This document shows, one piece after another, positions 8,721 through 18,175 of a stretch of DNA of 64,000 nucleotides. The translations under genes and the position numbers were made by a program. The notes beneath the pieces were generated by a model. It made no database searches. It was not told the DNA's origin and was given only the letters and a program-made list of their open reading frames with translations. The stretch is from contig NZ_JBBCGP010000001.1 in assembly GCF_037200945.1 (NCBI RefSeq), positions 2,726,501 to 2,790,500 on the forward strand, written 5' to 3'. This DNA comes from Methylovirgula sp. GTDB lineage: Bacteria > Pseudomonadota > Alphaproteobacteria > Rhizobiales > Beijerinckiaceae. Positions within the stretch are counted from its first letter, which is position 1. The number at the start of each line of letters is the position of its first letter.

Positions 8721-9422
8721 ATGACGCTTCAATCAAATATAACGACGGACGCTTTCGCGGCCCTGCGCCTGACGATGGTGGATAGCCAAATCCGCACGTT
8801 CGACGTAACCGATCGGGCGGTCATCGAGCGGTTTCTTGCGGTCGAACGCGAAAAGTTTGTCCCCCCGCAGCTCTGCGATCTGGCCTATTCGGATATTGCC
8901 TTGAAAATCGCGCCGTCGAAGCCCGGCAGGTCGGAGCGCCGTCTGCTGGCGCCGATGATTCTGGCGCGCCTGCTCCAGGCGGCGGCTGTGAGGCCGGGGG
9001 AGCGTGTGCTCGACGTTGCACCCGGCACTGGCTATTCCACGGCGATCCTCGCCGGCCTGACGCCGAATGTTGTCGCGCTCGAATCCGACCCTGATCTGGC
9101 AGCTTCGACGAAGGCGGCTTTGGCGACATCGGGGTTGCCGGTTTTCGAGGGCCCGCTCAATGAGGGCGTGGCCTCCGCGGCGCCGTTCGACGTCATTTTA
9201 GTCAATGGCGCCGTCGAAGCGCATCTCGACGCCCTATTCGCGCAATTGCGCGACAATGGCCGGCTTCTTACGATCCTGCGATCGGCCAACCCGGCAAACC
9301 AGCATGCAAGCCGCGCGGTTCTTTTCGAGAAGAATTCCGGCGAAATTTCACGGCGCGGCCTGTTCGATGCCCCAGCTCCGCTGCTTGATGCGTTTCGCGC
9401 GGAACCTGCCTTCGTTTTCTAG
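8721..9422 (+). CDS. Protein-L-isoaspartate O-methyltransferase family protein
   Basis: A 233-residue protein with the Pcm-like N-terminus (MVDSQIRTFDVTD, REKFVP) and the SAM-binding loop VLDVAPGTGYSTA near residues 95-107. True Pcm repairs isoaspartate in damaged proteins. The alphaproteobacterial branch that sits beside tolC and popZ is a divergent paralogue, so repair activity is inferred from family only. It lies upstream of the TolC-like gene in the order common in Hyphomicrobiales, with a 230-nt gap (9423-9652) that holds only an imperfect hairpin at 9583-9609. Confidence 0.8.
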   Translation: MTLQSNITTDAFAALRLTMVDSQIRTFDVTDRAVIERFLAVEREKFVPPQLCDLAYSDIALKIAPSKPGRSERRLLAPMILARLLQAAAVRPGERVLDVAPGTGYSTAILAGLTPNVVALESDPDLAASTKAALATSGLPVFEGPLNEGVASAAPFDVILVNGAVEAHLDALFAQLRDNGRLLTILRSANPANQHASRAVLFEKNSGEISRRGLFDAPAPLLDAFRAEPAFVF

Positions 9423-9652
9423 GCCGACGCACCGCTTCAAGGCGGGGCGATTTATCCACATCTGCGACAAGCCCCGCTATCCGTACCGCCTTGTGAATGT
9501 GTCGCATTTTTGCTCCACCCGGTCAGTTTCTAGCGCCGCAGGCTTGGCGCTGACGGGGGGAGGGGCTTAATACCAAAGGCGCCGGACTTTGTGCATACGC
9601 AAAGGTCCGCAATCGACGGTGGCGTCGTCACGACGCGCTGTGTCGGTGGAAT

Positions 9653-11167
9653 GTGGAGTTTCAAGGTTTGAGCGAAAGCTGGTTTCGAACCGGCCGGTGC
9701 TGTCTGCGCCGGAGCCGCCCGACCTCTTACGCTGGCGCACGCGCGCCGGCGAATGTTGCTTTAAATGTCGCGGCGCTCCTCGCCGCGTCTCTCGCTTTCA
9801 CCAACGCCCATGCGGAAACGATGTCCGATGCGTTGGCGCGGGCCTATCGCACCAATCCGGACTTGAATCAGCAACGCGCGGGTGTGCGCGCAACGGACGA
9901 AACAGTCCCGCAAGCGACCGCGGCCTACCGGCCCACTGTGACGGCGACGGGGCAATTCGGCTACAGCAACCTCTCGGCGCACGAGCCGGGCACCGGCGTT
10001 TCGTCGTTGGGGGGGCTTGGCGCCGGAGGTGCAATCACGTCCGGGAATTTCAAGGCCTCGACCGACACCGGCAACATCGGCGCAACGATGACCGAGACGA
10101 TCTTCAACGGCAACCGCAATTACAACGGCGTACGTCAGGCGGAGAGCAATGTGCTCGGCGCGCGCGAGACCTTGCGCAATACCGAGGAAAGCGTTCTGCA
10201 GAATGGCGCGACCGCCTACATGGACGTGTTACGCGACACGGCCATTCTCGATCTGCGCAAGAACAATATCATCGTTCTCGAAGAGCAATTGCGCCAGACC
10301 CGCGATCGCTTCAACGTGGGTGAAGTGACACGTACCGACGTCGCCCAGGCGGCGTCGAGCCTTGCCTCGGCGCGATCCGACTATTTTACCGCGCTGGCCA
10401 ATCTCGAAACGAGCATCGCCAATTATCATGAGGTCATCGGTATCGATCCGAACCGCCTCGAACCGGCCCGCTCCGTTGAAGGGCTGCTACCGCACACCTT
10501 GGATTCCGCGATCCTCGTCGCCATGCACGAACATCCGGAAGTGCAGGCGGCTTTGCATCAGGTCGATGCTGCCGAGTTGCAGGTCAAGATCCAAGAAGGT
10601 GCGCTGATGCCGACCGTGACAATCAACGGTTCAGTGTCGCAAAACTACAATGACCAGGGTGAGCCAGGCTTCCGACTCTTTAACGGCACGGTGCTCGGCG
10701 AGGTCTCTGTGCCGATCTACACAGGCGGCTTGGTTGATGCCCAGGTTCGGCAGGCCAAAGAACAGCTGTCGCAGGCGGAGCTGCAGATGGATCTGCAACG
10801 CACGCAGGTGCGCGCCTCTGTCGTCTCAAACTGGGGGCTGCTGGACACTGCGAAGGCGGTGATCATCTCGGACGATTCGGCAGTGAAATCGGCAGAAATC
10901 GCGCTCGAAGGCGTGCGCGAAGAGGCGCGCGTCGGCCAGCGCACCACGCTCGACGTGCTGAATGCGCAGCAGACGCTTCTGAACGCGCGCGTCAGTCTCG
11001 TCTCAGCGCAGCGCGACCGTGTCGTTGCGTCTTATGCAACCCTCGCATCAGTCGGCGAATTGTCGTCGGATCAACTCGGCCTCGATATCGTGCGCTACGA
11101 TCCGACGGTCCATTTCAACCAGGTCAAGGACAAGTGGTTCGGACTGCGGACACCGGACGGGCGCTGA
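9653..11167 (+). CDS. TolC family outer-membrane efflux channel
   Basis: A 504-residue protein with two outer-membrane-factor repeats. The first opens with TMSDALARAYRTNPDL; the second has VGQRTTLDVLNAQQTLLNAR, the conserved TolC segment. The mature protein probably starts after NAHAE near residue 56. The leader is long and Arg/Cys-rich before its hydrophobic core, so the true start may be downstream of 9653; no good ribosome site decides it. TolC trimers span the periplasm and outer membrane and serve type I secretion or RND efflux. No membrane-fusion or inner-membrane partner is nearby. Confidence 0.88.
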   Translation: MEFQGLSESWFRTGRCCLRRSRPTSYAGARAPANVALNVAALLAASLAFTNAHAETMSDALARAYRTNPDLNQQRAGVRATDETVPQATAAYRPTVTATGQFGYSNLSAHEPGTGVSSLGGLGAGGAITSGNFKASTDTGNIGATMTETIFNGNRNYNGVRQAESNVLGARETLRNTEESVLQNGATAYMDVLRDTAILDLRKNNIIVLEEQLRQTRDRFNVGEVTRTDVAQAASSLASARSDYFTALANLETSIANYHEVIGIDPNRLEPARSVEGLLPHTLDSAILVAMHEHPEVQAALHQVDAAELQVKIQEGALMPTVTINGSVSQNYNDQGEPGFRLFNGTVLGEVSVPIYTGGLVDAQVRQAKEQLSQAELQMDLQRTQVRASVVSNWGLLDTAKAVIISDDSAVKSAEIALEGVREEARVGQRTTLDVLNAQQTLLNARVSLVSAQRDRVVASYATLASVGELSSDQLGLDIVRYDPTVHFNQVKDKWFGLRTPDGR

Positions 11168-11329
11168 GTCACGAACGCTTGAGATTGAGCCGCTTCGATC
11201 GATGTGAATAACGAAATCGCCTCTATCGAAAAACGGCGACTTGCGGTCTAATTGCACGAATCTGATTTGAGGTGGAAAGCTCGCGGGGATTCGCGGACTG
11301 ATCCGCTCGATTTTGAAAGTGCCCAGGGC

Positions 11330-12058
11330 ATGAACGCGCCAAACGCCCTTTCGCAAGACAAAATTGCGGCCGATAGAAAGGCCTACGAGCCTTCGATGGA
11401 AGAGATTCTTGCCTCGATCCGTCGCATCATCGCCGACGACCATGCAGCGCCGCCGCAAGCTGCGGCCGAGCCGTTGATGCCGGCCTCGCCGCCCGAGATC
11501 GCACCAGAGCCACCGCTCATTACTGAGGCGCCGATTGAATTGACGCGGGATTATGAGGCCGAGCGGGTCGAAGGCTGGACGGATATTCCGGCCGCGCCAC
11601 AGCCCGCGCCCGCGGAACCGACACCGCCGCTCCGCAGCGGTTTCGATTTTGTCCCGGGGCGCGAATATCGTCCGCTAGCGGCGCGTACGCCCGTTGCCGA
11701 GCGTCCGGCTTTTTCGCGCGAGGCTGCGCCGCGCCCTGTAGAGTCGCCGGTCGAGCGCCGGGAGAATCCACGCCGCCTGGCGCCGGGTCCGCGCTCCGCG
11801 CCGTCAACTTCAGTTGCATCTCCGGCTCCGGTCGTGACGGAGGAGGCGCTCGTATCGCCGGCCACCGACGCCATGGTCTCCCAAGCGTTCAATACGCTGA
11901 TCGCCAGCCGTTTCCTGCAATCGAACGATGTGCTTGGCGAAATGGTGCGCGATATGCTCAAGCCCATGCTCAAGGCCTGGCTCGACGACAATCTGCCGAT
12001 TCTTGTGGAACGGTTAGTCCGCACCGAAATCGAGCGCGTCGCGCGCGGCGGCCGCTGA
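11330..12058 (+). CDS. popZ: Polar organizing protein PopZ-like (DUF2497)
   Basis: A 242-residue protein with the PopZ layout: a short conserved N-terminal helix (EPSMEEILASIRRIIADD, residues 18-35), a long Pro/Glu/Ala-rich disordered middle, and a conserved C-terminal oligomerisation region (QSNDVLGEMVRDMLKPML, then a tail rich in L, E and R). PopZ forms a polar matrix that anchors ParB-parS and cell-cycle regulators. The ATG at 11330 gives a normal N-terminus; an in-frame TTG at 11252 would add an unrelated stretch. It sits between the TolC-like gene and valS, the usual place in related genomes. Confidence 0.85.
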   Translation: MNAPNALSQDKIAADRKAYEPSMEEILASIRRIIADDHAAPPQAAAEPLMPASPPEIAPEPPLITEAPIELTRDYEAERVEGWTDIPAAPQPAPAEPTPPLRSGFDFVPGREYRPLAARTPVAERPAFSREAAPRPVESPVERRENPRRLAPGPRSAPSTSVASPAPVVTEEALVSPATDAMVSQAFNTLIASRFLQSNDVLGEMVRDMLKPMLKAWLDDNLPILVERLVRTEIERVARGGR

Positions 12059-12156
12059 GCTTCCGGTTTTCAGACCTGCGTTGACTTCGCGCCGCCGCTT
12101 GGGCTTTTAGGCGCTCTCGCTGGCGCTTGGCGCGCCGGCTCTCTGGTTTTTTCGGG

Positions 12157-14868
12157 ATGATGGACAAGACTTTCGACCCTGCGCATGTCGAGCGGCGGAT
12201 TTCCGCGCTTTGGGAAGAGGCAGGTGCGTTCCGCGCCGGCCGGCCGGATCGGGCCGAGGCCGAGACCTTCACGATCGTCATCCCGCCGCCGAACGTCACC
12301 GGCTCGCTGCATATGGGCCACGCGCTCAACAACACGCTGCAGGACATTCTTTGCCGCTTCGAGCGCATGCGCGGCAGGGACGTGCTCTGGCAGCCGGGCA
12401 CGGATCACGCCGGCATTGCGACGCAGATGGTGGTCGAGCGGCAATTGGCGGAGCGCCAGCAGCCGGGGCGCCGCGAACTCGGCCGCGAGAAATTCCTCGA
12501 AGAAGTTTGGCGCTGGAAAGAAGAATCGGGTGGCGCCATCGTCGCGCAATTGAAGCGGCTCGGCGCGTCCTGCGACTGGTCGCGCGAGCGTTTCACGATG
12601 GACGAGGGCCTGTCGAAGGCCGTCGTGAAAGTCTTTGTGCAGCTCTATCGCGACGGGCTGATCTACAAGGACAAGCGCCTCGTCAATTGGGACCCGAAGC
12701 TGCTCACGGCGATCTCCGACCTTGAGGTCGTGCAGAAGGAAGAGAAGGGCAGCCTTTGGCACTTCAAATATCCGGTCGTCGACGACGCGGGCAAAGAGAC
12801 CGGCGAGTATATCGTTGTCGCGACGACCCGCCCCGAGACGATGCTCGGTGATACCGCCGTCGCGGTGCATCCCGACGATGAGCGTTACACGCATCTCGTC
12901 GGCAAGAAGGTGCGGCTGCCGCTTGTCGGTCGGCTGATTCCGATTATCGCCGATACCTATTCGGATCCCGAGAAGGGAACGGGCGCGGTGAAGATCACGC
13001 CCGCGCATGACTTCAACGATTTCGAGGTCGGCAAAAGGCACAATCTGCCGCTGATCAATGTGCTCGACGCCGAAGCTAACATTCAGCTTCAAGGCAATCT
13101 GTCGTTTCTCGATGGCGTCAACTGGCAGACTAGCGACCTGAACGCGGCAATTGATGCGCTTGATGGCAAGTCCCGCGAGGCGGCGCGCAAGATTGTCGTC
13201 GAAATGATGGAAGAGCGTGGCCTGCTCGACAATATTGAGCCAACGCAACATGCTGTGCCGCATGGGGATCGTTCGGGCGTTGTACTTGAGCCGCGCTTGA
13301 CCGACCAATGGTATGTCGATGCTAAGGTTCTTGCGCAACCGGCGCTCGCCGCCGTGCGCGACGGGAAAACAAAGTTCATCCCAGAGAATTGGTCGAAGAC
13401 TTACTTTCAATGGCTCGACAACATCCAGCCGTGGTGCATTTCCCGCCAGCTCTGGTGGGGTCATCAAATACCGGCGTGGTATGGCGAGGATGGTACGATC
13501 TTCGTCGCGGAAGGCGAGCAGGACGCGGCCGCTGAGGCGCGCGCGCATTATGGACGCGATGATGTTGCGCTGACGCGCGACGAAGACGTGCTCGACACCT
13601 GGTTTTCGTCCGCCCTCTGGCCGTTCTCGACGCTCGGGTGGCCGGACGAGACGCCGGAACTGAAGCGTTATTATCCGACCAACGCGCTTGTCACAGGCTT
13701 CGACATCATCTTCTTCTGGATCGCGCGGATGATGATGATGGGCCTGCATTTCATGGACGATGTGCCGTTCCACGATGTCTACATCCACGCCCTTGTCCGC
13801 GACGAGAAGGGCGCCAAGATGTCGAAGTCGAAAGGCAACGTCATCGACCCGCTCGGCCTCATCGACGAATATGGCGCCGATGCCCTCCGCTTCACGCTTG
13901 CGGCAATGGCGGCGCAGGGCCGCGACATCAAACTCTCGACGCAGCGCGTCGAAGGCTATCGCAATTTCGCAACCAAGCTATGGAACGCGGCGCGTTTCGC
14001 CGAGATCAACGGCTGCGTCGGCAATGTTGCGTTCGATCCACGCACGGCGCGGGTGACGCTCAATCAATGGATCATCGGCGAGGCGGCAAAAGCCATTGGC
14101 GAGGTGACGACGGCGATCCAGGCCTATCGCTTTAACGATGCGGCGAACGCTGCCTATCGTTTTGTCTGGAATATTTTCTGCGACTGGTATCTCGAACTCG
14201 CCAAGCCCTTGCTGCAGAGCGCAGACGAAGTGGCGAAGGCGGAGACGCAGGCCACCACAGCTTTCATCCTCGATCAGGTGGTGAAGCTGCTGCATCCGTT
14301 CATGCCATTTATCACTGAGGAGTTGTGGGCGAATGCGCGGCGCGAAACCGTACTGGCGCTCGCGCAATGGCCTTCGCTTGAGGGATTGAGCTTCCCTGAC
14401 GCAGAGGCCGAAATTGGCTTCGTTGTTGAACTGATCTCGGAAATTCGCTCCGTGCGTTCGGAGATGAATGTGCCGGCCGGTGCGCAGGTGCCGCTTGTCC
14501 TCGTCGGTGCCGATCCGGCCGCCCGGAGCCGCGCCGAAACTTGGACGGATGTTCTCAAGCGGCTCGCGCGGCTCTCGGATATTTCTTTCGCGACTGAGGC
14601 GCCAGCACAGGCGGCGCAGATGATTTCGCGCGGCACGCTCGCCGCGCTGCCGTTGGCGGGCATCATCGATTTCGCGGCTGAGAAGATTCGTCTCGCCAAG
14701 GAAATTGAAAAGCTCCACGCCGAGGCGAAGAAGATCGAGGCCAAGCTCGGCAATGCCGACTTCGTCGCGCGTGCGCCGGAAGAGGTCGTCGAGGAAAACC
14801 GCGAGCGTTTGGTCGAGGCGCAATCGCGCGCCGAAAAGCTTGCAGCGGCGCTACAGAGACTGGGATAG
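12157..14868 (+). CDS. valS: Valine--tRNA ligase
   Basis: A 903-residue class I synthetase that charges tRNA-Val. The HIGH signature appears as NVTGSLHMGHAL near residue 45, the KMSKS loop as KMSKSKGNVIDP near 556, an editing (CP1) domain lies between them, and a C-terminal coiled coil (about 835-900, KEIEKLHAEAKKIEAKLG) is the tRNA-binding arm typical of ValRS. The start is one of two adjacent ATGs (12157 or 12160). Length and motifs are complete. Confidence 0.96.
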   Translation: MMDKTFDPAHVERRISALWEEAGAFRAGRPDRAEAETFTIVIPPPNVTGSLHMGHALNNTLQDILCRFERMRGRDVLWQPGTDHAGIATQMVVERQLAERQQPGRRELGREKFLEEVWRWKEESGGAIVAQLKRLGASCDWSRERFTMDEGLSKAVVKVFVQLYRDGLIYKDKRLVNWDPKLLTAISDLEVVQKEEKGSLWHFKYPVVDDAGKETGEYIVVATTRPETMLGDTAVAVHPDDERYTHLVGKKVRLPLVGRLIPIIADTYSDPEKGTGAVKITPAHDFNDFEVGKRHNLPLINVLDAEANIQLQGNLSFLDGVNWQTSDLNAAIDALDGKSREAARKIVVEMMEERGLLDNIEPTQHAVPHGDRSGVVLEPRLTDQWYVDAKVLAQPALAAVRDGKTKFIPENWSKTYFQWLDNIQPWCISRQLWWGHQIPAWYGEDGTIFVAEGEQDAAAEARAHYGRDDVALTRDEDVLDTWFSSALWPFSTLGWPDETPELKRYYPTNALVTGFDIIFFWIARMMMMGLHFMDDVPFHDVYIHALVRDEKGAKMSKSKGNVIDPLGLIDEYGADALRFTLAAMAAQGRDIKLSTQRVEGYRNFATKLWNAARFAEINGCVGNVAFDPRTARVTLNQWIIGEAAKAIGEVTTAIQAYRFNDAANAAYRFVWNIFCDWYLELAKPLLQSADEVAKAETQATTAFILDQVVKLLHPFMPFITEELWANARRETVLALAQWPSLEGLSFPDAEAEIGFVVELISEIRSVRSEMNVPAGAQVPLVLVGADPAARSRAETWTDVLKRLARLSDISFATEAPAQAAQMISRGTLAALPLAGIIDFAAEKIRLAKEIEKLHAEAKKIEAKLGNADFVARAPEEVVEENRERLVEAQSRAEKLAAALQRLG

Positions 14869-14892
14869 GCTGCTTACCAACAGCCAAGGCGA

Positions 14893-15996
14893 ATGATCAT
14901 GATCAGCGAACAGGACGTTTACGCGGCGTTGAAGTCGGTCGCCGGGCCGGACGGCAAGACACCGTTGCCAGAGACGGGGACGATCGCCGGCGTCACCATT
15001 CGCGATGATAAGGTCTATCTTTCGCTGTCCGTCGCGCCGGAACAGGCGGCTTCGCTCGAAAGCATGCGGCTTGCCGCCGAGCAGGCGGTGCGGCGTCTGC
15101 CGGGCGTTAGCGCCGTGCTTGTCAATCTCACGGCGCAGAAGCCACCAGCCGGTGCGCCGCCGCAGCGCCGCTCAGGACCTTCAACGCCGCCGCGCAGCAT
15201 TACCGTGCCGGGTGTCGAGCGCATCATTGCTGTTGCCTCGGGCAAGGGTGGCGTCGGCAAATCGACGACCGCGGTCAATCTGGCGCTTGGCCTCGCCGGA
15301 CTTGGCTGGCGCATCGGCATCCTCGATCTCGACATTTATGGTCCATCGCTGCCCCGGCTCCTGAACATTCATAAGCAGCCGGAGGTCGTCGACCACCGCA
15401 TCCAGCCACTCGAAGCCTTCGACGTGAAAGCCATGTCAATCGGCTTCATGCTCGATGAAGAAGAGCCTGTCGTCTGGCGCGGTCCGATGGTGATGGGCGC
15501 CGTGCAGCAGATGCTGCGCGATGTCGCCTGGGGTGAATTGGATTGCCTCGTCGTCGATATGCCGCCCGGCACCGGCGATGCGCAATTGACGCTGGCGCAA
15601 AACGTCGCGCTGGCCGGGGCCGTCATCGTCTCGACACCGCAGGATCTGGCGCTGATCGACGCGCGGCGCGGCATCGCCATGTTCAACAAGGTCAACGTGC
15701 CAGTGCTCGGCATCGTCGAGAACATGAGTTATTTTCTCTGCCCGCATTGCGGCGAGCGCTCAGATATTTTCGCCCATGGCGGGGCGCGGCATGAGGCGGA
15801 AAGGCTGGGCGTGCCGTTTCTCGGCGAGGTGCCGCTGGCGCTTGATATTCGCGCCCATTCCGACGATGGCCGGCCGATCGTCGTCGCAGCGCCGGAAAGC
15901 GCCTATGCCGCCGCCTATCGCGACATCGCTGCACGGGTGCAAGCAGGGCTTGTCGGCGCGCAAGTACGCCCCGCGCCAAAGATTGTGATCGAGTAG
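14893..15996 (+). CDS. apbC: Mrp/ApbC family iron-sulfur cluster carrier ATPase
   Basis: A 367-residue protein with an N-terminal MIP18/DUF59 domain (about residues 5-80), a linker rich in Pro and Arg, and a deviant Walker A motif GKGGVGKSTT near residue 118. A C-x2-C pair (CPHCG near 283) in the C-terminal region is the usual cluster-binding site at the dimer interface. Mrp/ApbC proteins bind and transfer [4Fe-4S] clusters in the cytoplasm. ATGs at 14893 and 14899 are both possible, with AAGG at 14885-14888 upstream. It faces moaA, a cluster-dependent enzyme, and lies close to a DUF971 gene. Confidence 0.9.
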   Translation: MIMISEQDVYAALKSVAGPDGKTPLPETGTIAGVTIRDDKVYLSLSVAPEQAASLESMRLAAEQAVRRLPGVSAVLVNLTAQKPPAGAPPQRRSGPSTPPRSITVPGVERIIAVASGKGGVGKSTTAVNLALGLAGLGWRIGILDLDIYGPSLPRLLNIHKQPEVVDHRIQPLEAFDVKAMSIGFMLDEEEPVVWRGPMVMGAVQQMLRDVAWGELDCLVVDMPPGTGDAQLTLAQNVALAGAVIVSTPQDLALIDARRGIAMFNKVNVPVLGIVENMSYFLCPHCGERSDIFAHGGARHEAERLGVPFLGEVPLALDIRAHSDDGRPIVVAAPESAYAAAYRDIAARVQAGLVGAQVRPAPKIVIE

Positions 15997-16000
15997 AGGC

Positions 16001-17059
16001 CTAGCCGCCCGTCACGCTCATGTGGCGCGGCACGGCGGGGGCGGTGTGAGCGCGGTCGATCATGAAATCATGACCCTTGGGCTTGCGGGCGATGGCTTCC
16101 TCGATCGCCGCATTCAACGCATCGTCGCTGGCCGATTCACGCAACGGTGCGCGCAGATCGGCGGCATCGTTTTGGCCGAGGCACATATAAAGCGTGCCGG
16201 TGCAGGTGAGCCGGACGCGGTTACAGCTCTCGCAGAAATTGTGTGTGAGCGGCGTGATGAAGCCGAGCCGGCCGCCGGTCTCCGCGACTTCGACATAGCG
16301 CGCTGGGCCGCCGGTGCGATAGGCAAGGTCGCGCAGGGTGAAATGCCGGGCAATCTCGGCACGCACGTCACTCAAAGGCAGATATTGATCGAGCCGATCC
16401 GGCTCGATAGCGCCCATCGGCATCACTTCGATGAGCGTGACATCCATGCCCCGCGCATGCGCCCAGGAGATCATCGGAACGATCTCGCCTTCGTTGACGC
16501 CCTTGAGCGCAACCATGTTGATCTTGACGTCGATGCCGGCGCTCTGCGCCGCGTCGATCCCGCGCAGCACTTGCGCAAGGTCGCCACGCCGGGTGATCGC
16601 CTTGAATTTCTCCGGATCGCGGCTGTCGAGCGAGACATTGATGCGCCGCACGCCGCAGGCCGCCAGCTCCGGCGCGAAAAAGGCGAGGCGCGAGCCGTTG
16701 GTCGTCAGTGTCAATTCATCGAGGGCGCCCGAATCGAGATGGCGGGCGAGATTATGAAAAAGCTGCAAGATATTCCGCCGCACGAGCGGCTCGCCGCCGG
16801 TCAGCCGCAGTTTTCGCGTCCCGCGCGCGACGAAGGTGCTGCAGAGCCGGTCCAGTTCCTCAAGCGTCAGCAAATCGCCTTTTGGCAGGAAGCTCATATC
16901 TTCCGACATGCAATAGACGCAGCGGAAGTCGCACCGATCCGTCACCGAGACGCGCAGATAGTAAATTGCCCGTCCGAACGGATCGACCAGCGGCCGCGCT
17001 TGCGCTTCAAGCTTTTGCGGGAGCAGCGCCGGTTTCAAATCAGTGCAGGACTGGTTCAT
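16001..17059 (-). CDS. moaA: GTP 3',8-cyclase MoaA
   Basis: A 352-residue radical SAM enzyme that starts molybdenum cofactor synthesis by converting GTP to 3',8-cyclo-GTP. The first [4Fe-4S] site is C-x3-C-x2-C (CDFRCVYC) near residue 48; the second cluster motif C-x2-C-x13-C (CESCNRV, then TLYMC) is near 271-288. The C-terminal Gly-Gly needed for activity is present. I used the ATG at 17059; the upstream TTG at 17119 has no family support and would overlap the next gene's start. Confidence 0.94.
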   Translation of the reverse strand: MNQSCTDLKPALLPQKLEAQARPLVDPFGRAIYYLRVSVTDRCDFRCVYCMSEDMSFLPKGDLLTLEELDRLCSTFVARGTRKLRLTGGEPLVRRNILQLFHNLARHLDSGALDELTLTTNGSRLAFFAPELAACGVRRINVSLDSRDPEKFKAITRRGDLAQVLRGIDAAQSAGIDVKINMVALKGVNEGEIVPMISWAHARGMDVTLIEVMPMGAIEPDRLDQYLPLSDVRAEIARHFTLRDLAYRTGGPARYVEVAETGGRLGFITPLTHNFCESCNRVRLTCTGTLYMCLGQNDAADLRAPLRESASDDALNAAIEEAIARKPKGHDFMIDRAHTAPAVPRHMSVTGG

Positions 17060-17118
17060 TGGTTTGATATAGTCCACGAAAGTAAAAGCTTGAATAGGAC
17101 CAAAGAAAGTTTGGTGCA

Positions 17119-17517
17119 ATGACGTCAGAGCTTCGCCAACCTCTAGCGCCGCGGCAATGGCCGCGTGAGCTTCGCCTGGGAGGGGCCGGGAAGGTGCTCA
17201 AGGTTTCGTTCGAGAGCGGCCGCGGTTTCGATCTGCCGGCGGAATATTTGCGCGTCATGAGCCCCAGCGCCGAGGTGCAGGGGCATATGCCGGACGAGCG
17301 TAAGACCTTGGGCGGCAAGCGGAATGTTGCCGTCACCGAGATCGTGCCAGTGGGCAGCTATGCTGTCAGGCTCAGCTTTGACGATTCGCATAACTCCGGC
17401 ATTTACACTTGGGACTATCTCTACGAACTTGGCGCGCGGCAGACCGAAAAATGGGCGCAATATCTTGCTGAACTCGACGCCAAAAGCCTCAGTCGAGACC
17501 GCCCCGGCGAGAAATAA
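17119..17517 (+). CDS. DUF971 (GBBH-like N-terminal) domain protein
   Basis: A 132-residue single-domain protein with the DUF971 features LKVSFESGRGFDLPAEYLR and a C-terminal SGIYTWDYLYELG. DUF971 forms the N-terminal part of gamma-butyrobetaine hydroxylases and the C-terminal part of the plant Mrp homologue HCF101. A stand-alone gene within about 1.1 kb of Mrp/ApbC therefore suggests a part in Fe-S cluster handling; that is inference. It is divergent from moaA with 59 nt between. Confidence 0.82.
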   Translation: MTSELRQPLAPRQWPRELRLGGAGKVLKVSFESGRGFDLPAEYLRVMSPSAEVQGHMPDERKTLGGKRNVAVTEIVPVGSYAVRLSFDDSHNSGIYTWDYLYELGARQTEKWAQYLAELDAKSLSRDRPGEK

Positions 17518-17534
17518 TATCTTTGGAATACGCG

Positions 17535-17558
17535 AGCTATACATCGAGATATATAGCT
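17535..17558. other. AT-rich inverted repeat between the DUF971 and DUF1467 genes
   Basis: AGCTATA (17535-17541) and TATAGCT (17552-17558) are perfect 7-bp arms around a 10-nt centre. A TATACT follows at 17560-17565 and could be a -10 element for the DUF1467 gene, in which case the palindrome may be an operator. It could equally be an mRNA hairpin. Confidence 0.3.
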
Positions 17559-17595
17559 TATACTGACGCGAACGCCCCATTTCAGGAGGTTCGAG

Positions 17596-17841
17596 ATGCC
17601 GGTTTCTTTTGAGCTTGCCGTGCCGATGTTCATCACGATCTGGTTCGTCGTGCTGTTTGCGATTCTGCCGATAGGAATTCACTCCCAACGGGAGTCCGGC
17701 ACCTATGTCGAAGGCACCGATCCCGGCGCGCCGGTCAATCCGCAATTGTTAAAAAAAGCGCTTTTGACGACGGTGGCCTCGTTGATCGTCTTTGGTGTCC
17801 TGATGGTCGTGCTGTGGCTTTGCGGCTGGGGCGCGGCATAA
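17596..17841 (+). CDS. DUF1467 family small membrane protein
   Basis: An 81-residue protein with two membrane helices (about residues 7-27 and 55-77) joined by a polar loop with ESGTYVEGTDPGAP, the family signature. Its function is unknown; the family is common in alphaproteobacteria and often lies near a tRNA or proS. A strong AGGAGG eight bases before the ATG fixes the start. Confidence 0.8.
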   Translation: MPVSFELAVPMFITIWFVVLFAILPIGIHSQRESGTYVEGTDPGAPVNPQLLKKALLTTVASLIVFGVLMVVLWLCGWGAA

Positions 17842-17913
17842 GCGGCGCCAAATCCCGCCTCGCTCTATTGACCCGCCCGGCCGATGCGGTTAGGTGCAGC
17901 AACCTTCCTTTGA

Positions 17914-17989
17914 GAGCGCGTAGCTCAGCCGGTAGAGCATCTGACTTTTAATCAGGAGGTCTCGGGTTCGATCCCCGACGCGCTCACCA
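17914..17989 (+). tRNA. tRNA-Lys (UUU)
   Basis: A complete cloverleaf: acceptor arms GAGCGCG and CGCGCTC, D-arm TAGCTCAGCCGGTAGAGCA, anticodon arm CTGAC/TTTTAAT with anticodon TTT, a T-arm with GGTTCGATCC, and an encoded CCA end. Decoded as lysine. No integrase gene follows it. Confidence 0.97.
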
Positions 17990-18175
17990 ATCATCTCAAA
18001 GACTTATAAGCCGTCAATCGAAGCCATTCCGACAAATGCTCTTTTTTCCGTTCTCGAATCGCGGCGCTGATCGAGCATCGGTTTCGCATACACGCCCGCC
18101 ATGTTCGAGCTCTTGTGTCCGTTCGGCCCGTGCATCTGTGTGTCGGGTCATCGCAAAACCGGAATCCCGAGTTGA

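Noticed and set aside
7780..8724. 314-codon plus-strand frame across the DUF4337 gene
   Set aside because: No domain, biased composition, and opposite to a gene with normal membrane topology and ribosome site.
12070..13788. 572-codon open frame antisense to valS
   Set aside because: Arg/His-rich shadow of a GC-rich gene; valS is complete with all motifs on the other strand.
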